Source: Pelagophyceae sp. CCMP2097
Lineage: Eukaryota; Sar; Pelagophyceae
Assembly (NCBI GenBank): GCA_026770575.1
Contig: MU657168.1
Span: 449,983-464,647 of the forward strand
Reading direction: 5' to 3'
DNA length: 14,665 nt
The translations under genes and the position numbers were made by a program. Each line of letters opens with the position of its first letter. Positions within the stretch are counted from its first letter, which is position 1. A model generated the notes under the pieces. That model searched no databases and had not been told where the DNA came from. It saw only the letters and a list, made by a program, of their open reading frames with translations. Below are positions 1 to 9,500 of this stretch, in pieces.

Positions 1-313
1 GGTCCTCAAAAATAAAGATAAGGAGGATTTGAAAGTTCAGCGATTAGTTAAATAATTTCAATTATTTACGTGGGCATTGCAATGGGATTTGGCTGTATCC
101 TTCGGGTCCTCCGTGTGCCTCCGGCGCGCTCTTGTAATTAGTTAATTGATTTTGGAAGGGTCCCCTCCCCAGGCCTTTTGATTTCAGCACTGGCAGAAAT
201 GCGGCGTCCATTCTGCGTGGGACTCGTTCAAACCCCTCATATTTGAAAACTTTTTGACGTGCGAACTGGCGATAACTTCCGGGTCCGAGTCGACGTCGAG
301 ACCCGAGCGGAGG
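1..313. other. AT-richer left edge, no supported gene
   Basis: This stretch is visibly richer in A and T than the rest of the window and has stops in all frames on the + strand before about position 182. It holds a perfect 9-bp inverted repeat (49-57 and 60-68, spacer TC). A pyrimidine-rich stretch ending in TTTCAG at 182-187 looks like a 3' splice site, and the frame of the next gene is open from just after it. An earlier exon of that gene could therefore lie to the left of the window. A minus-strand reading frame ending at 184 is also open here, but it shares third codon positions with the + frame and has no domain support. Confidence 0.4.
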
Positions 314-1500
314 ATGTCGACGTACCGGCGCATGGGGTTGAAGCAGCAGAAGCCGGTGCTGTTCCCGGTGGGCCTGTTTCCCGCGGCGGTGGAGCCGGCG
401 GACGCCAAGTTGCTGCGGTACCACTGCCGTGACTGCCGCACCTTTCTCTTCGAGAGCGCGTCGCTGTCCCCCGCGCACGCCTGCCCCGCCGCCGACGAGG
501 CGGAGGCGGCGGCGGCGGAGGCGCCGTCGGACGACCGCGGCGACGGCAGCATTCTTTTCGAGGCGGCGCCGCAGCGGTGCACGTCGCTCTTCCTCGACGA
601 GCCGTCGGCGTGGATGGGCGACGTCCGCGGCTCAGCGGGCCGCCTGCAGTGTCCGGGCCGCGCGAAGAAGAAGTGCGGCGCCAAGATCGGCGCCTGGAAC
701 TGGAAGGGTCTGAGGTGCTCTTGCGGCGAGTGGGTCGCGCCCTGTTTCCAAGTCGTGGCCACGAACGTCGACGCAAAAGAGGCCGCCGCGCCGCCTGTGG
801 AGGCCGCCGCGGCGGCGCCGGAAGCGCCGGAGCTTGAAGTCTCGGGTGACCTCGGCGTCTCGCTGCAGTGGTTCGCGTACGCGGCGCCGCCGTGCGTCGT
901 GGTAGTCTGCTGCGCCGACCCAGACAGCACGCGCGCCGCCCTGGAGAACCGCTGGGCCGGAAGATTCCGCAAGGACGGCGGCGCCTGGTTCTTCGTGAGT
1001 CGGCGCGTCGGAAGCGCCGGAAAGGCCAAAGCGGGCAAAAACGCCGCGGTAGGTCGACGCGGACTCTGGCCAGCTGCGGGCGCTGCTGGGCGAGGTCCGG
1101 CGCAGCGGCGTGCCCATGGAGCGCGTCGCCGTCGGCGGCGTCGGCGACCGCTGCGCGGCCGCGCTCCGCGCCGCGTACGAGGAGGAGCCACTCGGCGCCA
1201 CGTGAGTCCTGCTCCTCTGACACCTTGACCTACCGTGTTCGGAGCGGCCTTTGCAGCTTCGCGCTCGCGCCGGCGCATTCGGACGTCGTCGAGCCGCCGC
1301 CCGCGTTTGCGGCTCCGAGTTTGTTGTGCGCAGTCCCCGGCGTCGTCGACGGCCACGGATCCACGTTCAAGGCTGCGCACTGCTTCAACAACCTTGAGGC
1401 CGACGAACTCACCGACGGCGCCGTCAGAACGCTTTGCACCTGGCTCAACGAGACGCTGCCGGGCCACGACATCAACCTCAACGCCGCAGAGGCGCGGTAA
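314..1500 (+). CDS. YVH1/DUSP12-type zinc-domain protein with thioesterase-like tail
   Basis: Exons 314-994, 1053-1201 and 1257-1500 give 357 aa. Introns are 58 nt (phase 0, GTGAGT donor) and 55 nt (GTGAGT, phase 2). Residues about 35-155 match the C-terminal zinc domain of YVH1/DUSP12: YHCRDC near residue 36, CTSLFLDEP...WMG at 89-101, then GAWNWKGLRCSCGEW and a VAPCFQ strand. In that family the domain follows a dual-specificity phosphatase and binds pre-60S ribosomes. No HCx5R phosphatase motif is visible, so the phosphatase is missing or lies upstream. The usual CPxC knuckle is stretched to C-x7-C (113-121). Residues about 205-357 resemble a reduced acyl-protein thioesterase: ERVAVGG at the nucleophile elbow but with no Ser, then STFKAAH and a closing helix ending NETLP. 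The tail assignment is tentative. The start is the first in-window ATG; an upstream exon is possible. Confidence 0.75.
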
Positions 1501-1731
1501 AGCCCCGCGGTAAAAAATATGGTAACTCTGATGCCGAGAGGAGCGGGCACGGGAGGGACCCCCTGATCGCACAATGGCGGCGCCGTGATAGCAGGTGACC
1601 GTCTCAATGCCGTTGCTTCTCGAACAAACCGTAGCGCACCCGGGCCGTGACGTCCGAGTCTAACTTCCGAGTCTGCGGCTTCCGGCTCGGTCACGTGGAG
1701 CAACCGGACGGTGGCGGCTCTCGAGGTGGGG
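1501..1731. promoter_or_regulatory. Spacer and probable promoter of the coiled-coil gene
   Basis: This 231-bp stretch lies between two + strand genes. It holds a CACGTG palindrome (1692-1697, G-box/E-box core) about 35 bp before the chosen ATG, and the 9-mer TCCGAGTCT twice near 1650-1673. No TATA box is clear. The regulatory reading is inferred from position and motif only. Confidence 0.3.
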
Positions 1732-3202
1732 ATGCTGCCGCGCGTCGAGGCGCGGCGGGGGGGGAGTGGGCCGCGGCCGGGTCGGCTCACCGTCGATGCG
1801 TCGCGCAGGTCGGCGCCGGAGTCGGCGCCGCATCAATCGGCGCCGCACTCGCCGCATCGACCAGAGTCGGCGCCGCCGCCGCCGGGCTGCGCGGCGGACG
1901 ATTCCGAATCCGCGGCGCTCCGCGTCGAAGTCGCGCAGCTGCGGCGCGCGCTCGTGGAGAGGATGAGGGGAGGGCCGGGCAAGGTCGTCTGCGGGTCGCA
2001 ATTCCGAGGTTTTGCAAAGGACGGCCCCGCCGAGGCGTGCGGCCGGTGCTCCGCGCTCGGCGACGCGTTGCGCGCGGCCCGCGCCGACGCCTTGAACGCG
2101 CGCCGCGAATGCGACAAACTGCGCCTCGAACGAAACGCCGCCCTGGAGCGTGCGGCAGCGGCCGACTTTAAGTCACAGCAGGCGCGGGGCCGCGAGGCCG
2201 CCAGCCAAGCAGACGCGCAGCGGCTGCTTCACGATGTCGCCGCCGTCGAAGCCCGAGCCGCGCAGACCGCCGCGCACGCCGCCGAAACTGCCGCGCAGCA
2301 GCTCGCCGCCGCGGACAAAGCCTCGCAATCCAGAGTCGACGACCTCACAAGGCTCCACGGCGAGGTGTGCATCGTTGCCCATGCCAAATAATGCGTGATC
2401 GATCGCACACGCAGGCCGTCGACGAGTTGATTGCGCGTCGCGACGAGGTGCGTCCGTCGCGGCGCGTCGTCGTCGGTGATGAGACACGCAGGCCTTGCTC
2501 GAGCTGACAAATGAGCTTGACGCGGCGCTGGATCGCGCCGAAGCCTCCTGCCAACGACGCGACGAAGAGGCCGCGACGGAGCTGGCGCGCACCGAGGCCA
2601 CCGAGGCGCGGCTGGCCACCGTGGCCACCGACGCTGACGCGGCGCGCGCTGCCAACGCCGTGGCCGCTGCCGCGGCGTCCGACGCCGCTGCCTTTGACGC
2701 CGCGGCGGCGCTTGCCGCGGCCGAGGCGACGCACGCGGCGGCGCTCGACAATGCGCGGCGGGCCGCCGGCGCCGCGGCGCTCGACGCGGCTGCTGCTCGA
2801 GTGGCACTCGACGACGCGCTCTCGCGGCTCGCGGCCGCCGAGGCTCGGCCGCCGCCCGAGGCGCTTGTGCGCGACGTGGTGCAGAACCACGCGCTGGGTC
2901 AGATCGCGGTCATCGCGCCGTGCATCTCGCTCAACTGGCAAGACGGCGGCGCGCAGCAAAAGATGCTCCGGCCCCCGATGCCGACGGCGAAGGTGGAGCG
3001 CGTCATTTCCGAGGACGTGCTCCCGCGGTACACGCGCGTCTGCTTCGTCGACGGCGGCTTGTCCGACGAGGAACGTAAAAGGGCGCTCCAGGACCTGGCG
3101 GCGTCAATGGTGCGCGCCGTCTCGGCGGCGCTCGGCGACTACGATGCCTTCTCGCACTTCGACCTCAGCGAACCCGCTGAACCCACGCTGAAACCGAGCT
3201 AA
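1732..3202 (+). CDS. Alanine-rich coiled-coil protein, function unknown
   Basis: Exons 1732-2364, 2415-2447 and 2492-3202 give 458 aa. Both introns are phase 0, 50 and 44 nt, around a 33-nt exon of 11 codons. The first 60 residues are Pro/Ser/Arg-rich with repeated SAP motifs and are probably disordered. From about residue 60 to 345 the protein is a long Ala/Glu/Arg/Leu helix with heptad-like spacing, as in structural or cytoskeletal coiled coils. The last 110 or so residues are different: hydrophobic strands ([20 protein letters not shown]) suggest a small folded domain that I cannot name. The 5' end is uncertain: the ATG at 1732 is the first in frame, but a GTG-led frame is open from 1711. 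It converges with GLRX3 across 124 bp. Confidence 0.7.
2365..2491 (+). other. Twin introns around an 11-codon exon
   Basis: Introns 2365-2414 and 2448-2491 both follow a GAG codon and both end in the same 11-mer ACACGCAGGCC (2407-2417 and 2484-2494), so both junctions read GAG|GCC. The first intron has near-terminal inverted repeats: GTGTGCATCG at its start against CGATCGCACAC near its end. Confidence 0.7.
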
Positions 3203-3326
3203 GCCTTGACCCCACGCCCGGTCACGGACGCTCCGGGCCCCGCCAGAGGCATGGCACACTCGGAGACAGGGTATGTTAGGAGCATCGTAGCGCGGACTAT
3301 ACCCGGAGCGGGCTGCCGGGTGTTTC

Positions 3327-4665
3327 TCAGAGTCCGAGCTGTTCCTTGAGGCCGCCGTCGGCGATCATCTCTGCGGGGGTGGCGCATGTGCGCGCGGGTT
3401 TCGGAGGAATGCATCGACGGACCTTGGAGGATGTCGAGGCCGCCGATGAGTTCGCCCTTGACGTAAAACTGCGGGAAGGTGGGCCAGTTGGAGAACTTCT
3501 TCAGCCCTTCGCGCACGGCGTCATCGGATAAGATGTCGAACGTCTCAAACGTGACGCCCTGCGACTGCAGCAACCCAACAATCGTCCGCGAGAAGCCGCA
3601 CCGCTCCTCACCGGGCGAGCCCTAAGCTCATGTCAGAGGGCGCGGGGGCGCGGGGGCGCACCTTGATGAAGAGCATGGCAGGGGCTTTGTGAGTCAGCGC
3701 GCGCAGGCGGTCCTCCAAAGACTCGACGGTCAGGCCGAGCTGCTTCTTCAAGTCGCCGTCGGCCGCCATCTCCTGCAGGATGTCCAGGCCTACGAGCGCG
3801 CTCGTCCGCGCGGCCCGCGCGTGCGGCGGAACTCGCCGCCGACGAGCGCGCCGTTGGCGTAAAACTGAGGGTAGGTCGGCCAGTTCGAAAACACCTTGAG
3901 GCCCTGCCGCACCGCGTCGTCGGCGAGGATGTTGAACGAAGCGAATTCGATGCCTGGGACGGCGTCGCTTTTGGAGGTGACGGGCGGTTATGGCGCAAAG
4001 GCACCTTCGCTCTTCAAGAGGTCGGTGACCGTGCGGGCGAACTTGCACTTTGGTTCCGCGGGCGTGCCCTTCATGAAGAGCATCGCCGGCGCCGACGCGA
4101 TGAGCTGCTGCAGCCGCCGCCTAGTCGCGCGCTGCGGCGGCGCGCTCCAGACTCAGGCACGTACTCGAGGGCCGCCTCGGCGCTCTCCTGCGGCGGCGCC
4201 TCGCTCCTGGCGAACCTATGAGCGCCGTCGTTTGGGCCGTCGCGGGGCGCGCTTTGGGGCGGTCGCGGGGCGCGCTCAAGAGTCCGACGCACTCTGAGAG
4301 CGCCGCGGCGAGCTTGGTCGGCTCGGCGCCTGTGCCGGTTGGTCCTTTGGGTGTCCTTTGGGCCGTTGAGGCGCACCTTCGACCTTTGCGAAGACGTTTT
4401 TCTCCGAGTGGAGGAGCACGACCGTCGGAACGACGTCGACGTCAAAGGTCTCGGCGTACGCCGACGCCTCGGCGTCGAGCTTCAAGCATTTGACGCCCGG
4501 GAACTGCTTGGCGAGCTCGCATAAGAGCTGCTCCACGGGCTTGGCCGGCTCGCACCAGTCGGCATGGAAAAGCACCGCGAACCGAGACCCGCCAACCGCC
4601 AGCGCCGCGCCAAAGTCGGCGTCGCTCAGCTCGCGCAGGCTCCCATCGCCGACAAAGTCCGCCAT
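3327..4665 (-). CDS. GLRX3: Monothiol glutaredoxin-3 (PICOT), Trx-Grx-Grx
   Basis: Eight exons on the minus strand (4665-4377, 4329-4293, 4215-4165, 4120-4005, 3953-3837, 3789-3662, 3621-3423, 3370-3327) give 326 aa, close to the length of human GLRX3. Residues 1-108 are a thioredoxin fold with DWCEPA at 36-41, which keeps only the first active-site Cys, and a cis-Pro at 80. Glutaredoxin domain A (about 127-223) has CKFA at 151-154. Domain B (about 228-326) has the canonical CGFS at 254-257. Both carry the NWPT.PQFY and GG.DIL glutathione-binding segments. The family binds [2Fe-2S] clusters with glutathione and works in cytosolic/nuclear iron delivery. Introns are 47, 77, 44, 51, 47, 40 and 52 nt; the one at 3790-3836 is GC-AG. 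All phases close. It shares an upstream region with the DUF711 gene. Confidence 0.95.
3790..3836 (-). other. GC-AG intron in GLRX3
   Basis: The minus-strand intron begins GCGAGT and ends CGTAG, 47 nt. Removing it restores the conserved GG-LDILQEM joint of glutaredoxin domain A. No GT donor nearby gives the right phase. Confidence 0.8.
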
Positions 4666-4822
4666 GGCCGCCTATAGCCTCGAAGAACGTTGCTTTCCAA
4701 TCCAAGAGACCGTCCGCGAAGCTTTCGCCAAAAGAAGGCTTCAGCGAGATCGAGAGGACTCGGACCCACGTGAGGGGGAGTACGGCCCGAAGCGCTTGAT
4801 GTCGCCGGCGGCATCCTATACG
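4666..4822. promoter_or_regulatory. Divergent promoter region, GLRX3 / DUF711 gene
   Basis: The start codons of the two genes face away from each other across 157 bp, so both promoters must lie here or inside the genes. The stretch is open in the + frame from 4664, so a longer N-terminus for the DUF711 protein (ATG at 4664 or 4799) cannot be excluded. I see no clear TATA box. Confidence 0.5.
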
Positions 4823-6051
4823 ATGGCCGAAAGCGTGGCGAAGGTTGACTTGACGAAGCTCATCAAAGTCCGGACGTGCCGCGCAGCGTCCCCCGCCCGA
4901 TGCGCCTCGCGCGGCCGACGCAATACCTTAGGGTCACCGTGGGGCTAAGCCTGCCAAACGACGAGGCGCTGTGGCGCGCGGCGCTGACGCACGCCAAGGC
5001 GTTTACGCACGCGGCGCGGGCGCGCCTCAATGCCGCGGGCTACGAGGTGCAGACAGTCCGGCTCTGCACGAACCCGTTTGAGGAATTCGTCGACGTCGAA
5101 GACGGTGCCTCCGCGCTGGCGCAACTCAAGCGCCTCGCAACGCTCCTCGACGACGTCGGAGTCGACAACTTGAGCCTCGGGCCCGCGGCGACTCGGAGCG
5201 GCGTCCTCCTCATCCCGGGCATCCTCCGGCTCTCGAAAAAGCTCTACGCGTCGGCGGCGGTGCCCGATTCGTTTTCGCGCGATTTGTGTACCGACATTGC
5301 GGGCGTCGTCCTCGAAATCTCGAAGACGGACCCTGAAGCCAATTTTCAGTTTTGCGCAGCGTTCAACGTACCCCCGGGCGTCCCCTTTTACCCCGCAGCG
5401 TACCACCGCGGCGCGAAAGCGTCCTTCGCGCTCGGGTGCGAGACGTCGGCGCTGCTCTGGGACGCGCTGCCGCGCGCTGGGGGCGACTTGCGAGAGGCGC
5501 AACGACTGCTCCGCGAGGCTTTCCAGGCGCACCTGGCGCCGCTGGAACTGATAGCGCTTGCATTATCGCGGGAGCACGGCGTGGCGTACGGCGGCATCGA
5601 CGCGAGCGTCGCGCCGGCGCCGGACTGCCCGCCGCTGACGGAGTCGTTTGCGAGCCTCGACCTCGGCGCCTTTGGCGAGAGCGGCACGCTCGCCGTTTCG
5701 GCCCTCGTCACGGGCGCCGTCAAGGCGGTGGACGTCAAGCTCTGCGGCTACTCGGGCCTCATGCTGCCCGTGCTCGAAGACGTTGGCCTCGCGACGTCGG
5801 GCTTGTTCCGCGTCCACGACCTTTTGATGTATTCCGCCGTATGTGGCATCGGCCTCGACACGGTCCCAGTACCCGGAGACGTGCCCCAACACAAGCTCGC
5901 CGCGCTCATGCTCGACGTCGCGGCGTTGGCCTTTCGACTGAACAAGCCCCTCTCCGCACGCCTCTTTCCCGTCCCGGGCAAGCGCGCCGGCGAGTTGACC
6001 GATTTCAAGAACCCCTTCCTCTGCAACGGACCCATCCTCGACGTCCCGTAA
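4823..6051 (+). CDS. UPF0210/DUF711 family protein
   Basis: Exons 4823-4875 and 4932-6051 give 390 aa. The 56-nt intron (GTGCCG...CTTAG) splits a Thr codon; splicing restores KVRTVTVGLSL, the first conserved strand of the family. Further family signatures: NLSLGPA, a GVLLIPGIL strand, FQFCAAFNVPPGVPFYPAAY, the invariant-looking HLAPLELIA helix, SLDLGAFGESGTLA, CGYSGLMLPVLED and a C-terminal NKPLSARLFPVPGK with NPFLCN. The family is widespread in bacteria and archaea, and its biochemical role is not established. No signal peptide is seen, so it is probably cytosolic. The ATG at 4823 was chosen because it puts a short leader before the first strand; 4799 is an alternative. The next gene starts 132 bp downstream on the same strand. 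Confidence 0.93.
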
Positions 6052-6183
6052 ATACGATTCGCTTCGAGACAAGTCGTGCTCACGGTTGGGTTCCGCGGCG
6101 AGGCGCATTGATGCGAACCGGTCGCCAAAGTAACTTCAGCGAGCGGTACCTTGCTGCGTCGAGCGCACCGTTGCTCGGGCGCG

Positions 6184-6537
6184 ATGTCCAAGGGCGGGAC
6201 GTACGCCGCAAAGGTGGTCAACCTCGTTTTGGAGTCGTCGCCATTCGGAGTCTTCGTCGAGCTCGGCGCCCGCGACGATGTCGACGAGGCCCAGCGCCCG
6301 GGCCCGCCGAAGCGCGTCCTCGTCCGCGCGAGCACTTCGCCCGTCGTCTCAGCGCTCCGAATCGGCGAATCGGTCCGTCGATCTCCCTTTCGAACCCGCG
6401 GCCGCTGCAACGTCTGACGGTCGCCGCCAGGTGCGCGTCCTCGTCACCAGCGTCGACGACACGGGCCGCATCACGGGCGTGCTGGTGCGCATCTTCGCCT
6501 GGGGTCCCGCGCGAGGCGGCCGGACGGAAGCGCGCAG
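6184..6537 (+). other. Module: S1-like RNA-binding domain
   Basis: Residues 1-81 fit the S1/OB pattern: GTYAAKVVNLV, then FGVFVELGA, a loop with VLVRAS, then the typical ending IGESVRVLVTSVDDTGRITG. The 58-nt intron 6373-6430 falls inside the last segment (GES|VRV) and the 53-nt intron 6485-6537 follows it. S1 domains bind single-stranded RNA. The domain is divergent, with a long acidic loop around residues 30-42. Confidence 0.6.
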
Positions 6538-9500
6538 GCGCGGTGCACCGAGGGCAAGGCGCTCGCGCGGGCTCCGGCCGGCAGCGCGGCGGCGGCGTCG
6601 AAGCGGCCGCTCCTCGTCCTCGACCTCAACGGCGTCCTCTGCGACCGAGGTGCGTCAACGCGATGGGGACGACCGCGATGGGGCCGGCCGGCCCCGTTCT
6701 TGGCGGTCATCTCCCGACGCCGGCGCATGCGTCGGCAGGTTCGTTCCGCGACCGCAACGACCGCAACGGCAAGGGCGCCCCGAAGCGGTGCGCTTTGCGG
6801 CCGCACGCGCTGGACTTTGTGTCGTGGTGCTTTGAACATTTTGACGTTGGGGTCTGGTCCTGCGGCAAGCGGGATAACATGGAACTTTGGCTCTTCGACG
6901 GACGACAAGTCGCATTCGTTTGGGACCAGACGCACTCCACGTCCCTCTGGCCGCGCACGTCACACGTCAGTCTCGCAGACGCGCGGGGGGGGGGGGGGGC
7001 GCAACGCGGCACCGCCCTGCGTCGCGTAGGTCTCGACCGAGAAGCCGCTCTTCTTAAAGGAGATTGCAAAGGTTTGGGAGCAGACGTTCGTCCAGGCCGC
7101 CCCAAAGGCGTCGCGAAACCAGACAGGCGAGCCTCGCCTTTGATGCGCCTCTCCTTGGACGAGGCCCCGTCCCCATCGTCGATTCACGGTCTTTCATCGC
7201 CTCTTATGCAGGCGCGTCGTCGGACAATTGGCGGCGCGGCCCACCCGCGCCCGCGCCCGCGCCGGCCGCGCCCGAGGCCGACGCCGCAGTGCGCTACGAC
7301 GCGACGACGACTCTGCTGCTCGACAACCACCTGGAAAAGTCGGAAGCCGCGTCCGATTCGGATGCCCCAGACCCCCGGGCAAGACGCTGCAGACGGAGTC
7401 GGCATCAGAGGGTCCTTTGGTCGAGACCCCGTCCGCTGCCGTCGTACGCGATGCCAGAGCGAGTGCCGTCGTACGCGGAAAGCGTGTGAGCGAGTGCCGC
7501 CGACGTGTCTGCCGTCGTACCGAGTGCTAGGTTCGAGCGGAACCCGGTGGGCTCGTGCGTTCTCGTGTCCTCGTGGACGGCGGCGGCGGCGGACGACGAC
7601 GCTTTAGCGCCCGGCGGCGCGCTGCGCCGCGCGCTCGAGGCCGCCGCCGACGCGCCGGACGTGGGCGCGTTCGCGCGCGCAAACGCCGAAACGCCCGACT
7701 TTGCGGGCGTCTTCCCGCGCGCCCACCCCACACCGCCGGCCGACACCAAGACCGGCGCGGAGAAGACCGACGCGCCTTCACCGAGCACGAGCCAGACGAC
7801 GGCGCCGGCGCCGCCCGCGCCTCGCCCGACGACGCTCGCCGCGCCGACGCTCTCCGCGGACGCGCCGGCCTTTGAGCTCTACGTCCCAGCGCGTGCGGCG
7901 GCCGCGGCGGCCGCGGCGGCCCCGGCAACTCCGGCGACTCCGGCGACTCCGGCTCACTCGGGTCCCCCGCCCGCTCCGGCTCATATGCGAAGGAAACCCG
8001 CGGGCGACTCGGCGGCGCCGCTCGACAGTCGGAAGAAGCACGACGCGCCGGCGGCAACGTCCTCTTCCAAGGCGTCGCCGGGCGACGTCCGAGCGTCGGG
8101 CGACGTCCGCAAGGCGTCTGGCGACGTCCGGGCGTCGGGCAACGTCCGGGCCGCGTCGGCCAAGGCGGCTTCCAAGACGTCGCCAGGCGACGCGCGAGCG
8201 ACGTCGGGCGACGTTCGGGTTTTCAAAACGTCGCCGGGTGACGTCAGGCCCGCGCCGTCGGCCAGGGGCAAGAAGAGCGTCTCGGAGCGGTTCGAAGCAG
8301 CGTCGGAGCCGACATCCTACAGGATCGCCCCGATCCTCTTTGCGTCTGTAGGGCACGCCATCCCATCGTATGATTTTAGGTTCATCGAGGCCTATTGCAG
8401 CTCCGACGTGCACCGCCGCATCTGCCCAGACTGGACGCCGCAGAAATACCTCGAGCGCAGGGACTCGCCCGGTGCGTCTGGTTTTCCAACGAACGGTCTG
8501 GGGTCTCGGCGAGGCAGGGTCCGGCGGCCAAGGTGCACGGAAAGAAGTCGAGCCTTGTCGACGATGGCTAATCGCCGTCGCAGGCCCTCGCGCGCGGCCG
8601 CTGCGGCGCCGCGACATGGAGGTGCTGCGCAAAGAACGATACCTTGCCACTGAGAAGACGGACGGTTCGGCAACCCGCGTCGCGGCTGTGGGAAACCGTC
8701 AGTGCAAATAAAGGTGGCATCACTGTCTGGCAGAGGTTCAGGGATATTTTTTTGAGTTGCAGTCATAGCCGTAAGACGCGATGGCGGAGTGTGAATGCCG
8801 CAGACCCTCGCCTCAGGCCTGCGCGCGTGGCTCTACGCCGTCGGTGACGAAGCTTGGCTGCTGAACCGCGACCTCGGCGTCCTCGAGACTCTCACGGCGG
8901 CGGCGGCGCGGTCGCTGACGCTGGGCCTCGGCGGCGCGACGATCCTCGACGGCGAAGTCGTCGCCGGCGCCGCGGCCAAGCAGGGCACGCGCTACTTTAT
9001 CGCCTTTGACTGCGTCGCCGTCGCCGGCTCCAGCGACGTCGGCGCGATGCAGGACGGCGGCGCCGCCGCGCGGCTTCTTGCTGCGGCGTCGGTGTTTGAA
9101 AGGGCGACGGCGCTGCCCTTTGTGCTCGCGCCGAAGACATACGCGGAAACGACCGACGGCGTCGAGGCGTTGTTCGCCCGCATGACCAGACGCGGCACCA
9201 CGATGCTCTACGACGACGGCTCGCGCGTGACTCCGTGCGACGGTGTGGTCTTGACGCCGCATCACGACGCGTACGGCTACTACGCCTCGACTTGCTTCAA
9301 GCCCGCACCCGCGTCGTTCTTCGAATCAAAACTTCGAATTAAGACGGTGCATCCAGATGCCTCTGACGCGTAGGTTCAAGCCCGTGGACGACATCACGCT
9401 CGACGTCAGCGTGCAGCTGCGCGCTCTCCGCGGCGCGACGGTGGACGGCCACTTTGACCTCGAGGCGTCGCTGGCCGACGGCGGGCGCAACGTTTCCGTC

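Larger units (their letters stand above)
6538..7702 (+). other. Module: FCP1/NIF-type HAD domain
   Basis: Residues about 103-326. Motif I is LLVLDLNGVLCDR with nucleophile Asp110 but Asn112 in place of the second Asp. Motif II is VGVWSCGKR (Ser159). A family-typical FVWDQTHS follows. Motif III is KPLFLKEIAKVWE (Lys204). Motif IV is TTTLLLDNHLEK (Asp264-Asn265). The tail DDDALAPGGALRRALE...DVGAF is the usual C-terminal helix pair of plant and algal NIF proteins. Family members dephosphorylate the RNA polymerase II CTD; the DxN form may have weak or no activity. It has five internal introns of 89, 64, 85 (GC-AG), 192 and, at its start, 53 nt. Confidence 0.85.

Noticed and set aside
184..1572. 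Long minus-strand open frame opposite the YVH1-type gene
   Set aside because: It shares third codon positions with the true + frame, is rich in Arg and Ala, shows no domain, and the + strand has zinc-domain motifs and two matching introns. The end of the frame (184-330) looks protein-like but lacks support.
2173..2959. Minus-strand open frames opposite the coiled-coil gene
   Set aside because: They are antisense shadows made of Ala, Arg and Ser, which GC-rich coiled-coil coding DNA produces on its other strand.
5352..7607. 751-codon + strand open frame
   Set aside because: It crosses the DUF711 gene out of frame, the spacer and several introns. Only the part at 6739-6965 is a real exon.
8074..8250. 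Possible CRISPR-like or satellite array
   Set aside because: Units are short, degenerate and keep reading frame with no unique spacers, so a coding repeat explains them.
7527..8650. Minus-strand open frames opposite the linker
   Set aside because: Arg- and Pro-rich antisense of a low-complexity coding region; no domain and no spliced continuation.
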